A stretch of DNA of 40,250 nucleotides from an uncultured Myxococcaceae bacterium (GCA_945952225.1 CAMFHP010000077.1:1-40250), one strand, 5' to 3'; shown: positions 32,506-39,540, counted from the first letter of the stretch. A program made the numbers and translations. The notes: generated from the letters alone by a model not told the origin.

Positions 32506-33003
32506 TCAGTTGTTGATGATCTGGCGCGCGCGTCCCTTCACGTACTGCGCGGCGCCTTCGGCTTCGAGCTTCGCGTCGTCGATCGCGTCGCCCGCGACCT
32601 TCTTCACGGCGCCCACGGCCTCGTCGACCCGTCCCGCCATGCGTCCGCTGCGCTTCGCGTCGTCGAGCTCGTCGTCGCCGCGGGCCTCCTTGCGCGCGCC
32701 CTCGGCCTCCATCGCGTGGTCGTCGAGGATGCGCCCCGCGTGCTTCTGCACCGCGCCCGCGATCTTCTCCGCCGCGCCGTGGATCTTCGAGGGCGCGTCG
32801 TCGTCGCGCTTCGCCTGCGCCGCGCGCTTCGCCTCGTCGATCTCCTCCTCGCCGCGCGAGGCCTTGAGGGCCCCTTCGGCCTCCATCTCGCGGTCGTCGA
32901 GCACGCGGCCGGCGTGCTTCTGCACCGTGCCCACCACCTTGTCTGCGAGACCGTGGAGGCGCGAGGGCTGCTGCTCCGACTGAACCGGGTTCTGCGTCTT
33001 CAT
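32506..33003 (-). CDS. CsbD-like protein with three repeats
   Basis: This 165-residue, very hydrophilic protein is made of three degenerate copies of a CsbD-type unit: VVGTVQKHAGRVLDDREMEAEG, IAGAVQKHAGRILDDHAMEAEG and AVGAVKKVAGDAIDDAKLEAEG. Single-unit CsbD proteins (~60-70 residues) are general-stress proteins of unknown mechanism, and a triple unit is uncommon. Linkers between units are rich in Asp, Glu, Lys and Arg. The ATG has GGAGAG upstream. Expression under stress is likely by family, but I did not find a convincing stress-sigma promoter. Confidence 0.85.
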   Translation of the reverse strand: MKTQNPVQSEQQPSRLHGLADKVVGTVQKHAGRVLDDREMEAEGALKASRGEEEIDEAKRAAQAKRDDDAPSKIHGAAEKIAGAVQKHAGRILDDHAMEAEGARKEARGDDELDDAKRSGRMAGRVDEAVGAVKKVAGDAIDDAKLEAEGAAQYVKGRARQIINN

Positions 33004-33268
33004 GGGGTTCTCTCCGTGGTTCTGTGCGCGTCGGCGCACGGTCTCTCCTAGAGCAGCGTGTGTGCCATCGCACGATCGCGCGAAGTGGCTGAAAACAAGC
33101 ACGATGGAGCGTGTCGTGCTGCCACGGTGGGGCGCCCCGGTCTGCACAGCGCGATGGGCCCCGGGCGCGTTCGAAACGCGACGCGCTGCGAGGCGCGCGA
33201 GGGCGCGTCGCAGCGGCGTGCGAGCGGTGGAGGGTGGTGGGGGGAGGAGTGCGGGCGCGATCGTGCTC

Positions 33269-33317
33269 CCGGTGAATGAATTCACCGGCAGCAAGGGGAA
33301 AGTCCCTGACGGGACTC
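33269..33317 (-). repeat. Bipartite palindromic repeat, copy 2 (reverse)
   Basis: On the plus strand hairpin 2 comes first: CCGGTGAAT and ATTCACCGG around GA (33269-33288). A linker follows, then AGTCCC-TGAC-GGGACT. Read on the minus strand it has the same order as copy 1. The loop of hairpin 1 is GTCA on that strand, the only four-base loop that does not fit GNRA. Confidence 0.9.
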
Positions 33318-33401
33318 ACGATCCCAGATCGCCTTCGCGGCGCGTTGTTCGTGGTGTGTCCGATCGTGCGAATCGGCCCGCACGCTTCTGGTGAATGAAG
33401 C

Positions 33402-33452
33402 GCGAGTCCCGTGAGGGACTTTCCCTTCCCTGCCGGTGAATTTATTCACCGG
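33402..33452 (+). repeat. Bipartite palindromic repeat, copy 3
   Basis: AGTCCC-GTGA-GGGACT, the linker TTCCCTTCCCTG, then CCGGTGAAT-TT-ATTCACCGG. The loop of hairpin 2 is TT instead of TC, and both stems are perfect. With copy 2 it makes a transposase-free inverted pair. Confidence 0.9.
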
Positions 33453-33506
33453 CCCCGCGCGCGAAGGCGCGAGGCGGGGAGAGAGCGGAGCGCGTTCGCG
33501 CGGGGG

Positions 33507-34442
33507 CTACGCGGGCTCGGCGCGCACGAGGTCGGCGACCACGTCGGTGCGTTCGAAGTGGGCCATGCCGCGCGTGGGGGCGACGCGCTGCGCGGTGATC
33601 GAGCGGTTCTGCGCGGTGAGCGCGTCGAGGGCGCCGAAGTCGGTGTAGGGATCGCGGTCGTAGACGATCACCGTGGGCACGCCCAGGGGGCGGTAGAGCG
33701 TCTCGCGGGCGTTGTCGGTGAAGAGCACGCCGCTGAGAAAGGCCGCGGGCGCGCGCCACGCGTCGGGCACCGCCGCGGTGCGGAGCGCGTAGGCCACCAG
33801 GCCCTCGTCGATCGGTCCCTCGAAGGACTTCGCGAGGAAGTACCGGATCGAGCGCTCGGTGCGGAGCAGTTCGAAGAGCGCGCGTCCGAGGGGCGTGCGG
33901 CGGAGCAGCGGCGCGAGCACGCCCTCACGAATCGCGCGCACCGCGGGGCCCGGCGAGCGCGTGCCGAGCCCCGTCGGCGAGAGGAGCACCAGGCGGCGGA
34001 TGAGCCCCGGCGTGCGCAGCGCGGCGCGGGCGACGAACTCCGCGGAGAGCGAGAGCGCCACGACGTCGCAGCCGTCGCGGTCGGCGCCTACCACGTCGAT
34101 GAGCACGCGCTCGATGGCCTCGGCGTAGCGCTCGGGGGTGAAGTCGTCGGCGGTGCGCGACGAGCGGCCGAAGCCCGGAAGGTCGAGGGCCCAGACGGGG
34201 CGCGTTCCGCGGAGCGCTTCGAAGAGCGGGCGCATCTCGTAGGCGCTCGCCGCGGCGTTCACCGAGTGGACGAGGAGCACGGGGCGTCCCTCGGCCGCGC
34301 GGTCGGCGTAGTAGTGCACGCGGCCGACGTTCACCACGTCGACGTCGCCCTCGTCGGCGTGGATCGCAGGCGGAAGCGGCGGCGCGTTCTCGATCGCATC
34401 GGCCCCGAGGGGCATGGTGTGAAGCGTGTGGGTGTGGGTCAT
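33507..34442 (-). CDS. Alpha/beta hydrolase fold protein
   Basis: This 311-residue protein has an oxyanion region PVLLVHSVNAAASAYEMRPLF, WALDLPGFGRSSR, a nucleophile elbow ALSLSAEFVARAA with putative nucleophile Ser133, an acid residue in IVYDRDPYTDF, and catalytic His in GMAHFERTD. The elbow reads S-L-S-A-E instead of the usual G-x-S-x-G. The substrate is unknown, and esterase or haloalkane-dehalogenase-like activity are both possible. No signal peptide is apparent. The ATG lacks a clear ribosome-binding site. The gene is divergent from the receiver-kinase gene. Confidence 0.85.
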   Translation of the reverse strand: MTHTHTLHTMPLGADAIENAPPLPPAIHADEGDVDVVNVGRVHYYADRAAEGRPVLLVHSVNAAASAYEMRPLFEALRGTRPVWALDLPGFGRSSRTADDFTPERYAEAIERVLIDVVGADRDGCDVVALSLSAEFVARAALRTPGLIRRLVLLSPTGLGTRSPGPAVRAIREGVLAPLLRRTPLGRALFELLRTERSIRYFLAKSFEGPIDEGLVAYALRTAAVPDAWRAPAAFLSGVLFTDNARETLYRPLGVPTVIVYDRDPYTDFGALDALTAQNRSITAQRVAPTRGMAHFERTDVVADLVRAEPA

Positions 34443-34486
34443 GGCGCGGTGTGCGAGCAACGCGCGTACCTCGCGGAAAACCCATG

Positions 34487-34508
34487 CACAGCGGCAGGGA
34501 CCGCTGTG
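34487..34508. promoter_or_regulatory. 8-bp inverted repeat in a divergent promoter region
   Basis: CACAGCGG (34487-34494) and CCGCTGTG (34501-34508) are perfectly complementary with a six-base spacer, in the 194 bp between the hydrolase start and the kinase start. This is a typical shape for a dimeric repressor site, though it could also form a hairpin. Confidence 0.4.
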
Positions 34509-34636
34509 TCGCGCTGCCACACCGCACGAGAACGCCACGGTCGCCGACGTCCCCATGATGCGCGCGAGACCCCATGACACACGGCGATCGCGCAACATGG
34601 AATCGAGGCACGCGCGGTGCTTCGGGCGCGACCGTG

Positions 34637-35923
34637 ATGGCGAACACCCGGGGCGCGCACGCGGCATCGAGCACGGTGCTGGTGGTGATCGAAGACGACG
34701 ACGACCAGCGCGAGCTGATCGTGGAGGTGCTGCGCAACGAGGGCTACCTCGTGCACGACGCTTCGAACGCGCGCGACGGGCTCACGCTCATCGCCCACGT
34801 GTCGCCCGCGCTGGTGCTCTGCGACGTGCAGATGCCCGAGATCGACGGCTACCGCGCGCTGAGCGAGGTGCGCCGTCGCCCTTCGCTCGCGCAGACGCCC
34901 TTCGTGCTCCTGAGCGGCGTCGGTGTGAGCGCCCGCGACGTGCGCGCGGCGATGAACCTCGGCGCCGACGACTACCTGCTCAAGCCCTTCTCGCCCGACG
35001 AGCTCCTCGGGGCGGTGCGGGCCCGCCTCGCGCGCGCCGCGCAGGTCGCACCTTCGCCCGTCGAGGTGTCGCAGACCGTTCCCTCGCACGACCCCCACGA
35101 GCTCGCGGGGGTCACCGTGCTCGACGGACGCTTTCGCCTCGACCGCGTGGCCTCGACGGGCGGCATGGGCACGGTCTTCGAGGGGCGCGATCTGGCCTCG
35201 GATCGTTCCGTGGCGATCAAGGTCGCACCGGCCCACGACGAGGTGCGCAACGCCCGCCTCGTGCGCGAGGCCGAGGCCCTCGCGGCGCTCGAACATCCCA
35301 ACATCGTGCACGCCTACCACACCGGAAGAACCCCCGCGGGCGCGGTGTACCTCGCCATGGCGTGGATCGACGGATGTGACCTTCAGCACCGCCTGCTCGA
35401 CGGCGCGCTCTCGATCGCCGAGACCCTCGCGCTCGGCCGCTGCATCGCGTCGGCGCTCGGGGCCTCGCACGCGGCGGGGATCCTTCACCGCGACGTGAAG
35501 CCTTCGAACGTGGTGCTCCGCGGCGGTCGCCCCGAGTGCGCCGTGCTGGTGGACTTCGGCCTCGCGCACCTGCCCGCGCTCACCTCGATGACCGAGGTCG
35601 GCGCGGTGCTCGGCACCATGGGCTACATGGCCCCGGAGCAGGTGCTCGGGTACCGCGACCTCGACGCGCGCGTCGACGTGTTCGCCCTCGGCTGCGTGCT
35701 CTTTCACGCGCTCACGAACGAGAGCCCCTTCGTCAGCACCAACGCGCTCGCCGCCGTCGCGAGTGTGCTCTTCGACGCGCCCCGCCGACTCGCCGACGTG
35801 CGTCCCGATGTGCCTCCCGCGCTCGACGCGCTCGTGGCCGAGATGCTCGCGCGCGACCCCGCCCAGCGCCCCGCCGATGGCGCCGCCGTGCTCGAACGGC
35901 TGCGCGCCCTCCACGCCGACTGA
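34637..35923 (+). CDS. Response-regulator receiver fused to Ser/Thr protein kinase
   Basis: In this 428-residue protein, residues ~12-130 form a receiver domain with acidic cluster IEDDDD (19-23), phospho-acceptor Asp63 in LVLCDVQMPEIDG, and Lys116 in LLKPF. After a ~25-residue linker there is a Hanks-type kinase: VASTGGMGTVF glycine loop (173-179), Lys195, HRD (284-286), DFG (306-308), APE (332-334). No DNA-binding or membrane segment is seen. The fusion suggests that a histidine kinase phosphorelay controls Ser/Thr phosphorylation. In-frame GTG (34634) and ATG (34574) starts are possible. No cognate histidine kinase gene is adjacent. Confidence 0.92.
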   Translation: MANTRGAHAASSTVLVVIEDDDDQRELIVEVLRNEGYLVHDASNARDGLTLIAHVSPALVLCDVQMPEIDGYRALSEVRRRPSLAQTPFVLLSGVGVSARDVRAAMNLGADDYLLKPFSPDELLGAVRARLARAAQVAPSPVEVSQTVPSHDPHELAGVTVLDGRFRLDRVASTGGMGTVFEGRDLASDRSVAIKVAPAHDEVRNARLVREAEALAALEHPNIVHAYHTGRTPAGAVYLAMAWIDGCDLQHRLLDGALSIAETLALGRCIASALGASHAAGILHRDVKPSNVVLRGGRPECAVLVDFGLAHLPALTSMTEVGAVLGTMGYMAPEQVLGYRDLDARVDVFALGCVLFHALTNESPFVSTNALAAVASVLFDAPRRLADVRPDVPPALDALVAEMLARDPAQRPADGAAVLERLRALHAD

Positions 35924-36020
35924 TCCCGCGTCCGTTGCCGTCGTCGCGACCCGCGCGAGGTCTCGTCGCGTGCGCGGCGTTGCGGTCGTGTGCGCGTGTT
36001 CGAGGGCCTTCGAAACGCCT

Positions 36021-36073
36021 CGCCGCGCGACCTCCGTCGGGGACCTTTCGATCTCCGACGGAGGCGCGCGGCG
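36021..36073. terminator. Long stem-loop between convergent genes
   Basis: CGCCGCGCG plus CCTCCGTCGG on the left pairs with CCGACGGAGG plus CGCGCGGCG on the right, with one bulged A and a loop near CCTTTCG. That is about 20 base pairs. It lies between the receiver-kinase stop (35923) and the barrel-protein stop (36099), so it probably ends both transcripts. There is no T-tract on either strand. Confidence 0.6.
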
Positions 36074-36098
36074 TGTGCTCAGCGTCGCGGGACGGCGA

Positions 36099-36800
36099 TC
36101 ACCACATCACGGTGTAGCCGATGTTCGCGCCGAAGGAGGTCGACACCGCGAGGAGCGAGCCCGCGCTGGTCTGCACCACGTCGTTGGTCGAGTACGCGAA
36201 GTTGAGCGCGGGCGTGAGGATGCCCGAGCGGCCCACCGCGATGTTGAGACCGATGCGCGGCGCGAGCGCGAAGCCCGCACCGGGACCGTCGGCGTACGAG
36301 ACGCCCATGCCGAGGCCCGCGAAGCCGAAGAGGGTGCGCGAGAAGGGCAGGTGCACCGAGGGTTCGGCGAGCACCTGGAGCGAGTGCGCCGACGCGCCGC
36401 CCACGTTCGCGTAGCGGTAGTTCACGATGCCCGAGAGCTGGAGGTTGTCGGCGAAGAACCAGCCGATCGTGGGCGCGATGTTGATCGAGGTCTGACCGCT
36501 CGCGACGTTGAAGCCCACGTTGCCACCGAGCTCCAGCACGCCCGCGCGGCCGTACGCGGTGGTGCCGCCGACGCCCGCCTGCTCGACCACGCCGCCCGCG
36601 GGGAGCACCGGCGCCGACACCTGCGGCTGCGGGTCGTTGTCGCTGCGCGGCGGCGGGAGGTTCTGCGGCGCCGTTCCTTCGCCGAGCTGCACGGGGCGCG
36701 AGCCGGTGTTCGAGTTCGTCTGCGCGAAGGCGACCGACGACGTGAGCGAGAGGCCGGCGAAGGCGAGCGTGGCGAGCGTGGCGGTGCGGGTGTGCTTCAT
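36099..36800 (-). CDS. Small outer-membrane beta-barrel-like protein
   Basis: This 233-residue protein has a Sec signal (MKHTRTATLATLAFAGLSLTSSVAFA) and a disordered Pro/Asn/Gln linker to about residue 85. It then has alternating hydrophobic strands: LELGGNVGFNVASGQTSINIAPTIGWFF, LQLSGIVNYRYANVG, FGFAGLGMGVSYAD, FALAPRIGLNIAVG. It ends in an aromatic residue (YTVMW), as barrels inserted by BAM do. About eight strands fit an OmpA/OmpW-size barrel. No sequence tells the function. GAGAAG precedes the ATG. It stands alone, with a strong stem-loop downstream. Confidence 0.8.
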   Translation of the reverse strand: MKHTRTATLATLAFAGLSLTSSVAFAQTNSNTGSRPVQLGEGTAPQNLPPPRSDNDPQPQVSAPVLPAGGVVEQAGVGGTTAYGRAGVLELGGNVGFNVASGQTSINIAPTIGWFFADNLQLSGIVNYRYANVGGASAHSLQVLAEPSVHLPFSRTLFGFAGLGMGVSYADGPGAGFALAPRIGLNIAVGRSGILTPALNFAYSTNDVVQTSAGSLLAVSTSFGANIGYTVMW

Positions 36801-37231
36801 GGGGAACTTCTCCTGCGAGCGGTGTTGAATGAGCGTCTCGTCGCTCACGGATCTCCCTTCTCCACGCGGCGTGCCACGGGCCTCCGATGCCGCGCGATCG
36901 GGCCGCACTGTGGCGTGGTGGAGCGCGTGTGTCGTGACGTCTCGGGCGCGACTCCACGGTCGCGCGTTGCCCGCGTCGACCGCACCCCCGTCGAGCCTGC
37001 GATCTTCGCGGAAACGCTGCGTCAAAGGGGTTTTACGCGAGGTCGTCGGGGCGCGACGACCGCGCGGAGCGACGCCGCACGAGGCCCTGTAGCAGCCTGC
37101 GACACCGGGTCGAAGATGCGCGCACACCGCGAGCGCGCGCCGCGCCGTTCACGTGGGGCACACGCGTTGCGAGGTGATCGCGCACGCGCCGCGCGATTCT
37201 GCAGCGCGCACCGATTCGACGAGGTCCACCG
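36801..37231. other. Divergent intergenic region
   Basis: The 431 bp between the barrel protein and the AI-2E-type permease carry no gene that I can support. A TTGACG on the minus strand (37020-37025) could be a -35 box for the barrel gene, but I see no matching -10. The GAGG ribosome-binding site of the permease lies at the right end. Confidence 0.4.
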
Positions 37232-38383
37232 ATGCGCCACGACCTTCCCGCTCCCTCGCAACGCGATCGCAGCTCGCACATTCCGACGATGCCGAGGCTT
37301 CCGCTCACGGCCGTTGCCATCGCGGGCGCGGTGGCGATCACGTGGGTGGCCTCCGACGTGGCGCTGGGGCTGCTGCTCGGCGCCACGCTCGCGTTCGCTG
37401 CGGAGCCCGCGTTCCTTCGACTGCGCGAGCGCCTCGGGATGCGCCCGCACCTCGCGGCGCTGCTCGTCACCACGCTCACGGGGCTCGCCCTCGCGGCGCT
37501 CACGTCGGCGGTGCTGTGGCTCGTGCTCACCGAAGGACTCGCCCTCGCGCGCACGGTCCAGACGCGCGCCTCGGACCCTCGCGTGGAGGCCCTGCTCGGC
37601 GCGGGCGGCGTGCGCCTCGTCGACGCCGCGCACGTGCCCCGCGCGTGGGTCGTCTCGATGGTGCACCAGGGCGCATCGCGGCTCGCGGCCACCGGCGCCG
37701 AGGCGCTCTCGCGCGCGTTCTCGGTGACCACCACGGGGGTCATCGGCGCGGTCGTGGCCTTCGCGACGATGCACTACACGCTCTATCAATGGCGCAGCGC
37801 GACGCGCGCGCTCGAAGCGCTGCTCCCGCTGCGCGCGCAGGAGACGCGGACGCTGCTCGAAGAGTTCCGCTGTGTGAGCCGCAGCGCGCTGGTGGGCACG
37901 CTCGGCACGTCGCTCGTGCAGGGCGCGCTCGCGACGGCGGGATACCTCGCGGCGGGCGTTCCGCGCGCGGTGCTCTGGGGCACGCTCACGGCCTTCGCGT
38001 CGCTGCTCCCGATGGGCGGCACCGTGCTCGTGTGGGGACCGCTCGTGATGTACCTGGTCTCCATCGCCGCGTGGGGCCGCGCCGTCGCGCTCCTGCTGTG
38101 GGGCATCGTCGCAGTCGTGGCGGTGTGCGACTACGTGGTGCGCCCGTGGCTCGTGGGCGGAACGCGTCCCGTGCATCCGCTCCTCGTGCTCGTGGCGCTG
38201 CTCGGCGGCGTCGAGCGCTTCGGCCTGTGCGGCGTCATCGCGGGGCCCGTGGTGATGTCGGTCTGCGTCGCGGGGCTGCGCTTCTACGCGCTCGAAACCG
38301 TGCGCGGCGCCGATCGCCCGTCCATCGTCGAGATGGCCCACGCGCTCCGGTGGCCGTCCACCGAGGAGGGGCCGCGCGCGTAG
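37232..38383 (+). CDS. AI-2E/PerM family transporter
   Basis: This 383-residue polytopic membrane protein of the AI-2E family exporter superfamily (PF01594-type) has about seven or eight hydrophobic helices. The pattern is typical: a hairpin of two N-terminal helices, a soluble middle (~100-160), and the conserved C-terminal run with GTLTAFASLLPMGGTVLVWGPLVMYLV and VVRPWLVGGTRPVHPLLVLVALLGG. Members export small molecules or ions; the AI-2 name should not be taken as the substrate. It has a short basic N-terminal tail before the first helix at about residue 23. GAGG precedes the ATG. Confidence 0.9.
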   Translation: MRHDLPAPSQRDRSSHIPTMPRLPLTAVAIAGAVAITWVASDVALGLLLGATLAFAAEPAFLRLRERLGMRPHLAALLVTTLTGLALAALTSAVLWLVLTEGLALARTVQTRASDPRVEALLGAGGVRLVDAAHVPRAWVVSMVHQGASRLAATGAEALSRAFSVTTTGVIGAVVAFATMHYTLYQWRSATRALEALLPLRAQETRTLLEEFRCVSRSALVGTLGTSLVQGALATAGYLAAGVPRAVLWGTLTAFASLLPMGGTVLVWGPLVMYLVSIAAWGRAVALLLWGIVAVVAVCDYVVRPWLVGGTRPVHPLLVLVALLGGVERFGLCGVIAGPVVMSVCVAGLRFYALETVRGADRPSIVEMAHALRWPSTEEGPRA

Positions 38384-38429
38384 CGGCGCTGGGGCCGCGC
38401 GCGTAGCGGCGGTGGGGGCGTGCGGGGCT

Positions 38430-38449
38430 GCGGTGAATGAACTCACCGC
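38430..38449. repeat. Partial palindromic repeat, copy 4 (hairpin 2 only)
   Basis: GCGGTGA and TCACCGC form a 7-bp stem around ATGAAC. There is no linker and no hairpin 1, so this is a decayed or half copy. It lies 47 bp after the permease stop. Confidence 0.7.
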
Positions 38450-38487
38450 TCCCGCGATCCACCGTCGGCACGACTGGGAACACCAGT

Positions 38488-38537
38488 GCGAGTCCCGAAG
38501 GGACTTTCCCCTCGCTGCCGGTGAATTCATTCACCGG
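38488..38537 (+). repeat. Bipartite palindromic repeat, copy 5 (forward)
   Basis: This copy defines the family. Hairpin 1 is AGTCCC-GAA-GGGACT, the linker is TTCCCCTCGCTG, and hairpin 2 is CCGGTGAAT-TC-ATTCACCGG. It marks the left boundary of the 854-bp tandem unit. Confidence 0.92.
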
Positions 38538-38686
38538 AGCGACGCGCGCGCACGATCGGGAAGGCTTCCGCCGCGAGGGGAGAACACCGCTCATGGGGCA
38601 CGCTGATCTCGATGGGTGCGCGCGTGCGTCGCTGCGGTGGTGGCGTGCGTGCGGCGGCGGCGGCGGTGGGTGCGTGCGTGCGGCTC

Positions 38687-38736
38687 GGCGGTGAATGAAT
38701 TCACCGCCAGCGAGGGGAAAGTCCCTCGCGGGACTC
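38687..38736 (-). repeat. Bipartite palindromic repeat, copy 6 (reverse)
   Basis: Hairpin 2 is extended to 10 bp (GGCGGTGAAT with ATTCACCGCC) and its outermost conserved pair is G-C in place of C-G. Hairpin 1 has the loop GCGA on the minus strand. Confidence 0.9.
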
Positions 38737-38780
38737 TCGATGGATGCGCGCGTGCGGAGGCTTCTGATGCGCGCGTGGCT

Positions 38781-38831
38781 GCGGTGAATGAATTCACCGC
38801 CAGCGAGGGGAAAGTCCCTCACGGGACTCGC
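38781..38831 (-). repeat. Bipartite palindromic repeat, copy 7 (reverse)
   Basis: GCGGTGAAT-GA-ATTCACCGC is followed by the linker and AGTCCC-TCAC-GGGACT (loop GTGA on the minus strand). The outer pair of hairpin 2 is G-C, as in copy 6. It lies 25 bp from the transposase stop. Confidence 0.9.
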
Positions 38832-38856
38832 GATTCTGTGTCGCCGTCGCGGCGCG

Positions 38857-39315
38857 CTACCCGTCGTTGTCGGAGGCGTCTCGCGCCGTCGTCGCGTCGA
38901 GCGTCTCTTCCCACGGCTCACGCGTGGGGGCGTGGTGATGCGCGCGCTGGTTGCGCACGTACTGGATCACGCCGTCGAGCGAGTGCGGATCGCAGGATTG
39001 GCACCAGTAGCCCTCCTGCCACTCGAAGCGGCGATCGGGATGGGTGAGGTTCTCGGCCCGCGAGCTAGCGCCCTTGAGGCGCTTCACGACGTCGGCGACA
39101 CGGTGTGTTGCCGCGATGCGCACGAGAACGTGCACGTGATCGTTCGCGCACCCGATGGCAAGGAGCTCGGCGCCCGCGTCGAACGACCGGTGCTTGAAGA
39201 ACTCGGATCGCGCTGTGTCCTCTGCTTCGTCGAGCAGCGGGAGGCGATGCCGAACCGCCCAGACGATGTGCACCACGAGGTCGTGAACCCGACGAGATGG
39301 ATCCGATCGCTTCAT
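38857..39315 (-). CDS. IS200-like/REP-associated tyrosine transposase (copy 1)
   Basis: This 152-residue single-domain Y1 (HUH) transposase has LVVHIVWAVRHRLPLL (first strand), the HUH motif in NDHVHVLV (His60, His62), VADVVKRLKGASSRAEN, and FEWQEGYWC. The likely nucleophile is Tyr119 in VIQYVRNQ. Such enzymes cut and rejoin single-stranded DNA next to hairpins through a 5'-phosphotyrosine. Length is typical of IS200 TnpA and RAYTs. The ATG follows GAGAGG directly, too close for a good ribosome-binding site. In-frame codons reach upstream to 39384 through the repeat, which I treat as accidental. No accessory TnpB-like gene is present. Confidence 0.9.
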   Translation of the reverse strand: MKRSDPSRRVHDLVVHIVWAVRHRLPLLDEAEDTARSEFFKHRSFDAGAELLAIGCANDHVHVLVRIAATHRVADVVKRLKGASSRAENLTHPDRRFEWQEGYWCQSCDPHSLDGVIQYVRNQRAHHHAPTREPWEETLDATTARDASDNDG

Positions 39316-39341
39316 CCTCTCGGACCTACCACGCCCAAATC

Positions 39342-39391
39342 GCGAGTCCCGAAGGGACTTTCCCCTCGCTGCCGGTGAATTCATTCACCGG
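39342..39391 (+). repeat. Bipartite palindromic repeat, copy 8 (forward)
   Basis: Same sequence as copy 5, and the junction of the two tandem units. It also serves as the upstream inverted repeat of transposase copy 1. Confidence 0.92.
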
Positions 39392-39540
39392 AGCGACGCG
39401 CGCGCACGATCGGGAAGGCTTCCGCCGCGAGGGGAGAACACCGCTCATGGGGCACGCTGATCTCGATGGGTGCGCGCGTGCGTCGCTGCGGTGGTGGCGT
39501 GCGTGCGGCGGCGGCGGCGGTGGGTGCGTGCGTGCGGCTC

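Larger units (their letters stand above)
33004..33506. other. Intergenic region with inverted pair of bipartite repeats
   Basis: This lies between two leftward genes and carries no supportable gene. It has the CsbD leader (33004-33100), unremarkable GC-rich sequence to 33268, and then two bipartite palindromes facing each other (33269-33317 and 33402-33452) around 84 bp of unique sequence. That spacer includes a half-palindrome remnant, GGTGAATGAAGC, near 33390. Confidence 0.7.
38384..38856. other. Gene-free stretch with repeats and GC-rich simple sequence
   Basis: Between the permease stop and transposase copy 1 lie a half REP (38430-38449), 38 bp of unique sequence, three full bipartite repeats (38488, 38687, 38781) and a low-complexity GTGC/GGC-rich spacer (38538-38686). 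Apparent reading frames here translate the palindromes and are not supported as genes. Confidence 0.7.
38488..39341. repeat. Tandem 854-bp unit, copy 1
   Basis: The unit contains one forward repeat, a GC-rich spacer, two reverse repeats and the leftward transposase gene. It is followed directly by a second copy at an offset of exactly 854 bp. I found no difference between the copies when reading them side by side. Sequence left of 38488 does not match sequence left of 39342. Confidence 0.92.
38781..39391. mobile_element. Minimal RAYT element: transposase between inverted repeats
   Basis: A reverse repeat (38781-38831) ends 25 bp beyond the transposase stop, and a forward repeat (39342-39391) starts 26 bp before its start codon. 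The 611-bp arrangement is nearly symmetrical and inverted, as expected for an IS200-like element or a REP-RAYT cassette. Confidence 0.75.

Noticed and set aside
37232-38383. Autoinducer-2 quorum-sensing exporter
   Set aside because: The family name is historical and most members do not transport AI-2. No luxS or lsr genes are present.
38538-38686. GTGC/GGC-rich spacer as a structured RNA gene
   Set aside because: It is low-complexity sequence with slipped repeats. I found no stable nested fold beyond what simple GC repeats give.
38616-39047. Plus-strand open frame with repeated peptides such as VNEFTASEGKVP
   Set aside because: The peptides are just translations of the palindromic repeats. 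Other frames give equally repetitive peptides (DFPLAGGEFIHR, MNSFTA), so no frame is favoured.
38788-39378. 196-codon plus-strand frame opposite the transposase
   Set aside because: It is antisense to the well-supported Y1 transposase and starts inside a repeat. It has no recognisable domain.
39316-39384. N-terminal extension of the transposase through the forward repeat
   Set aside because: The in-frame codons encode repeat-derived residues (MNSPAARGKSL). Family members begin shortly before the HIVW strand, so the ATG at 39315 is preferred.
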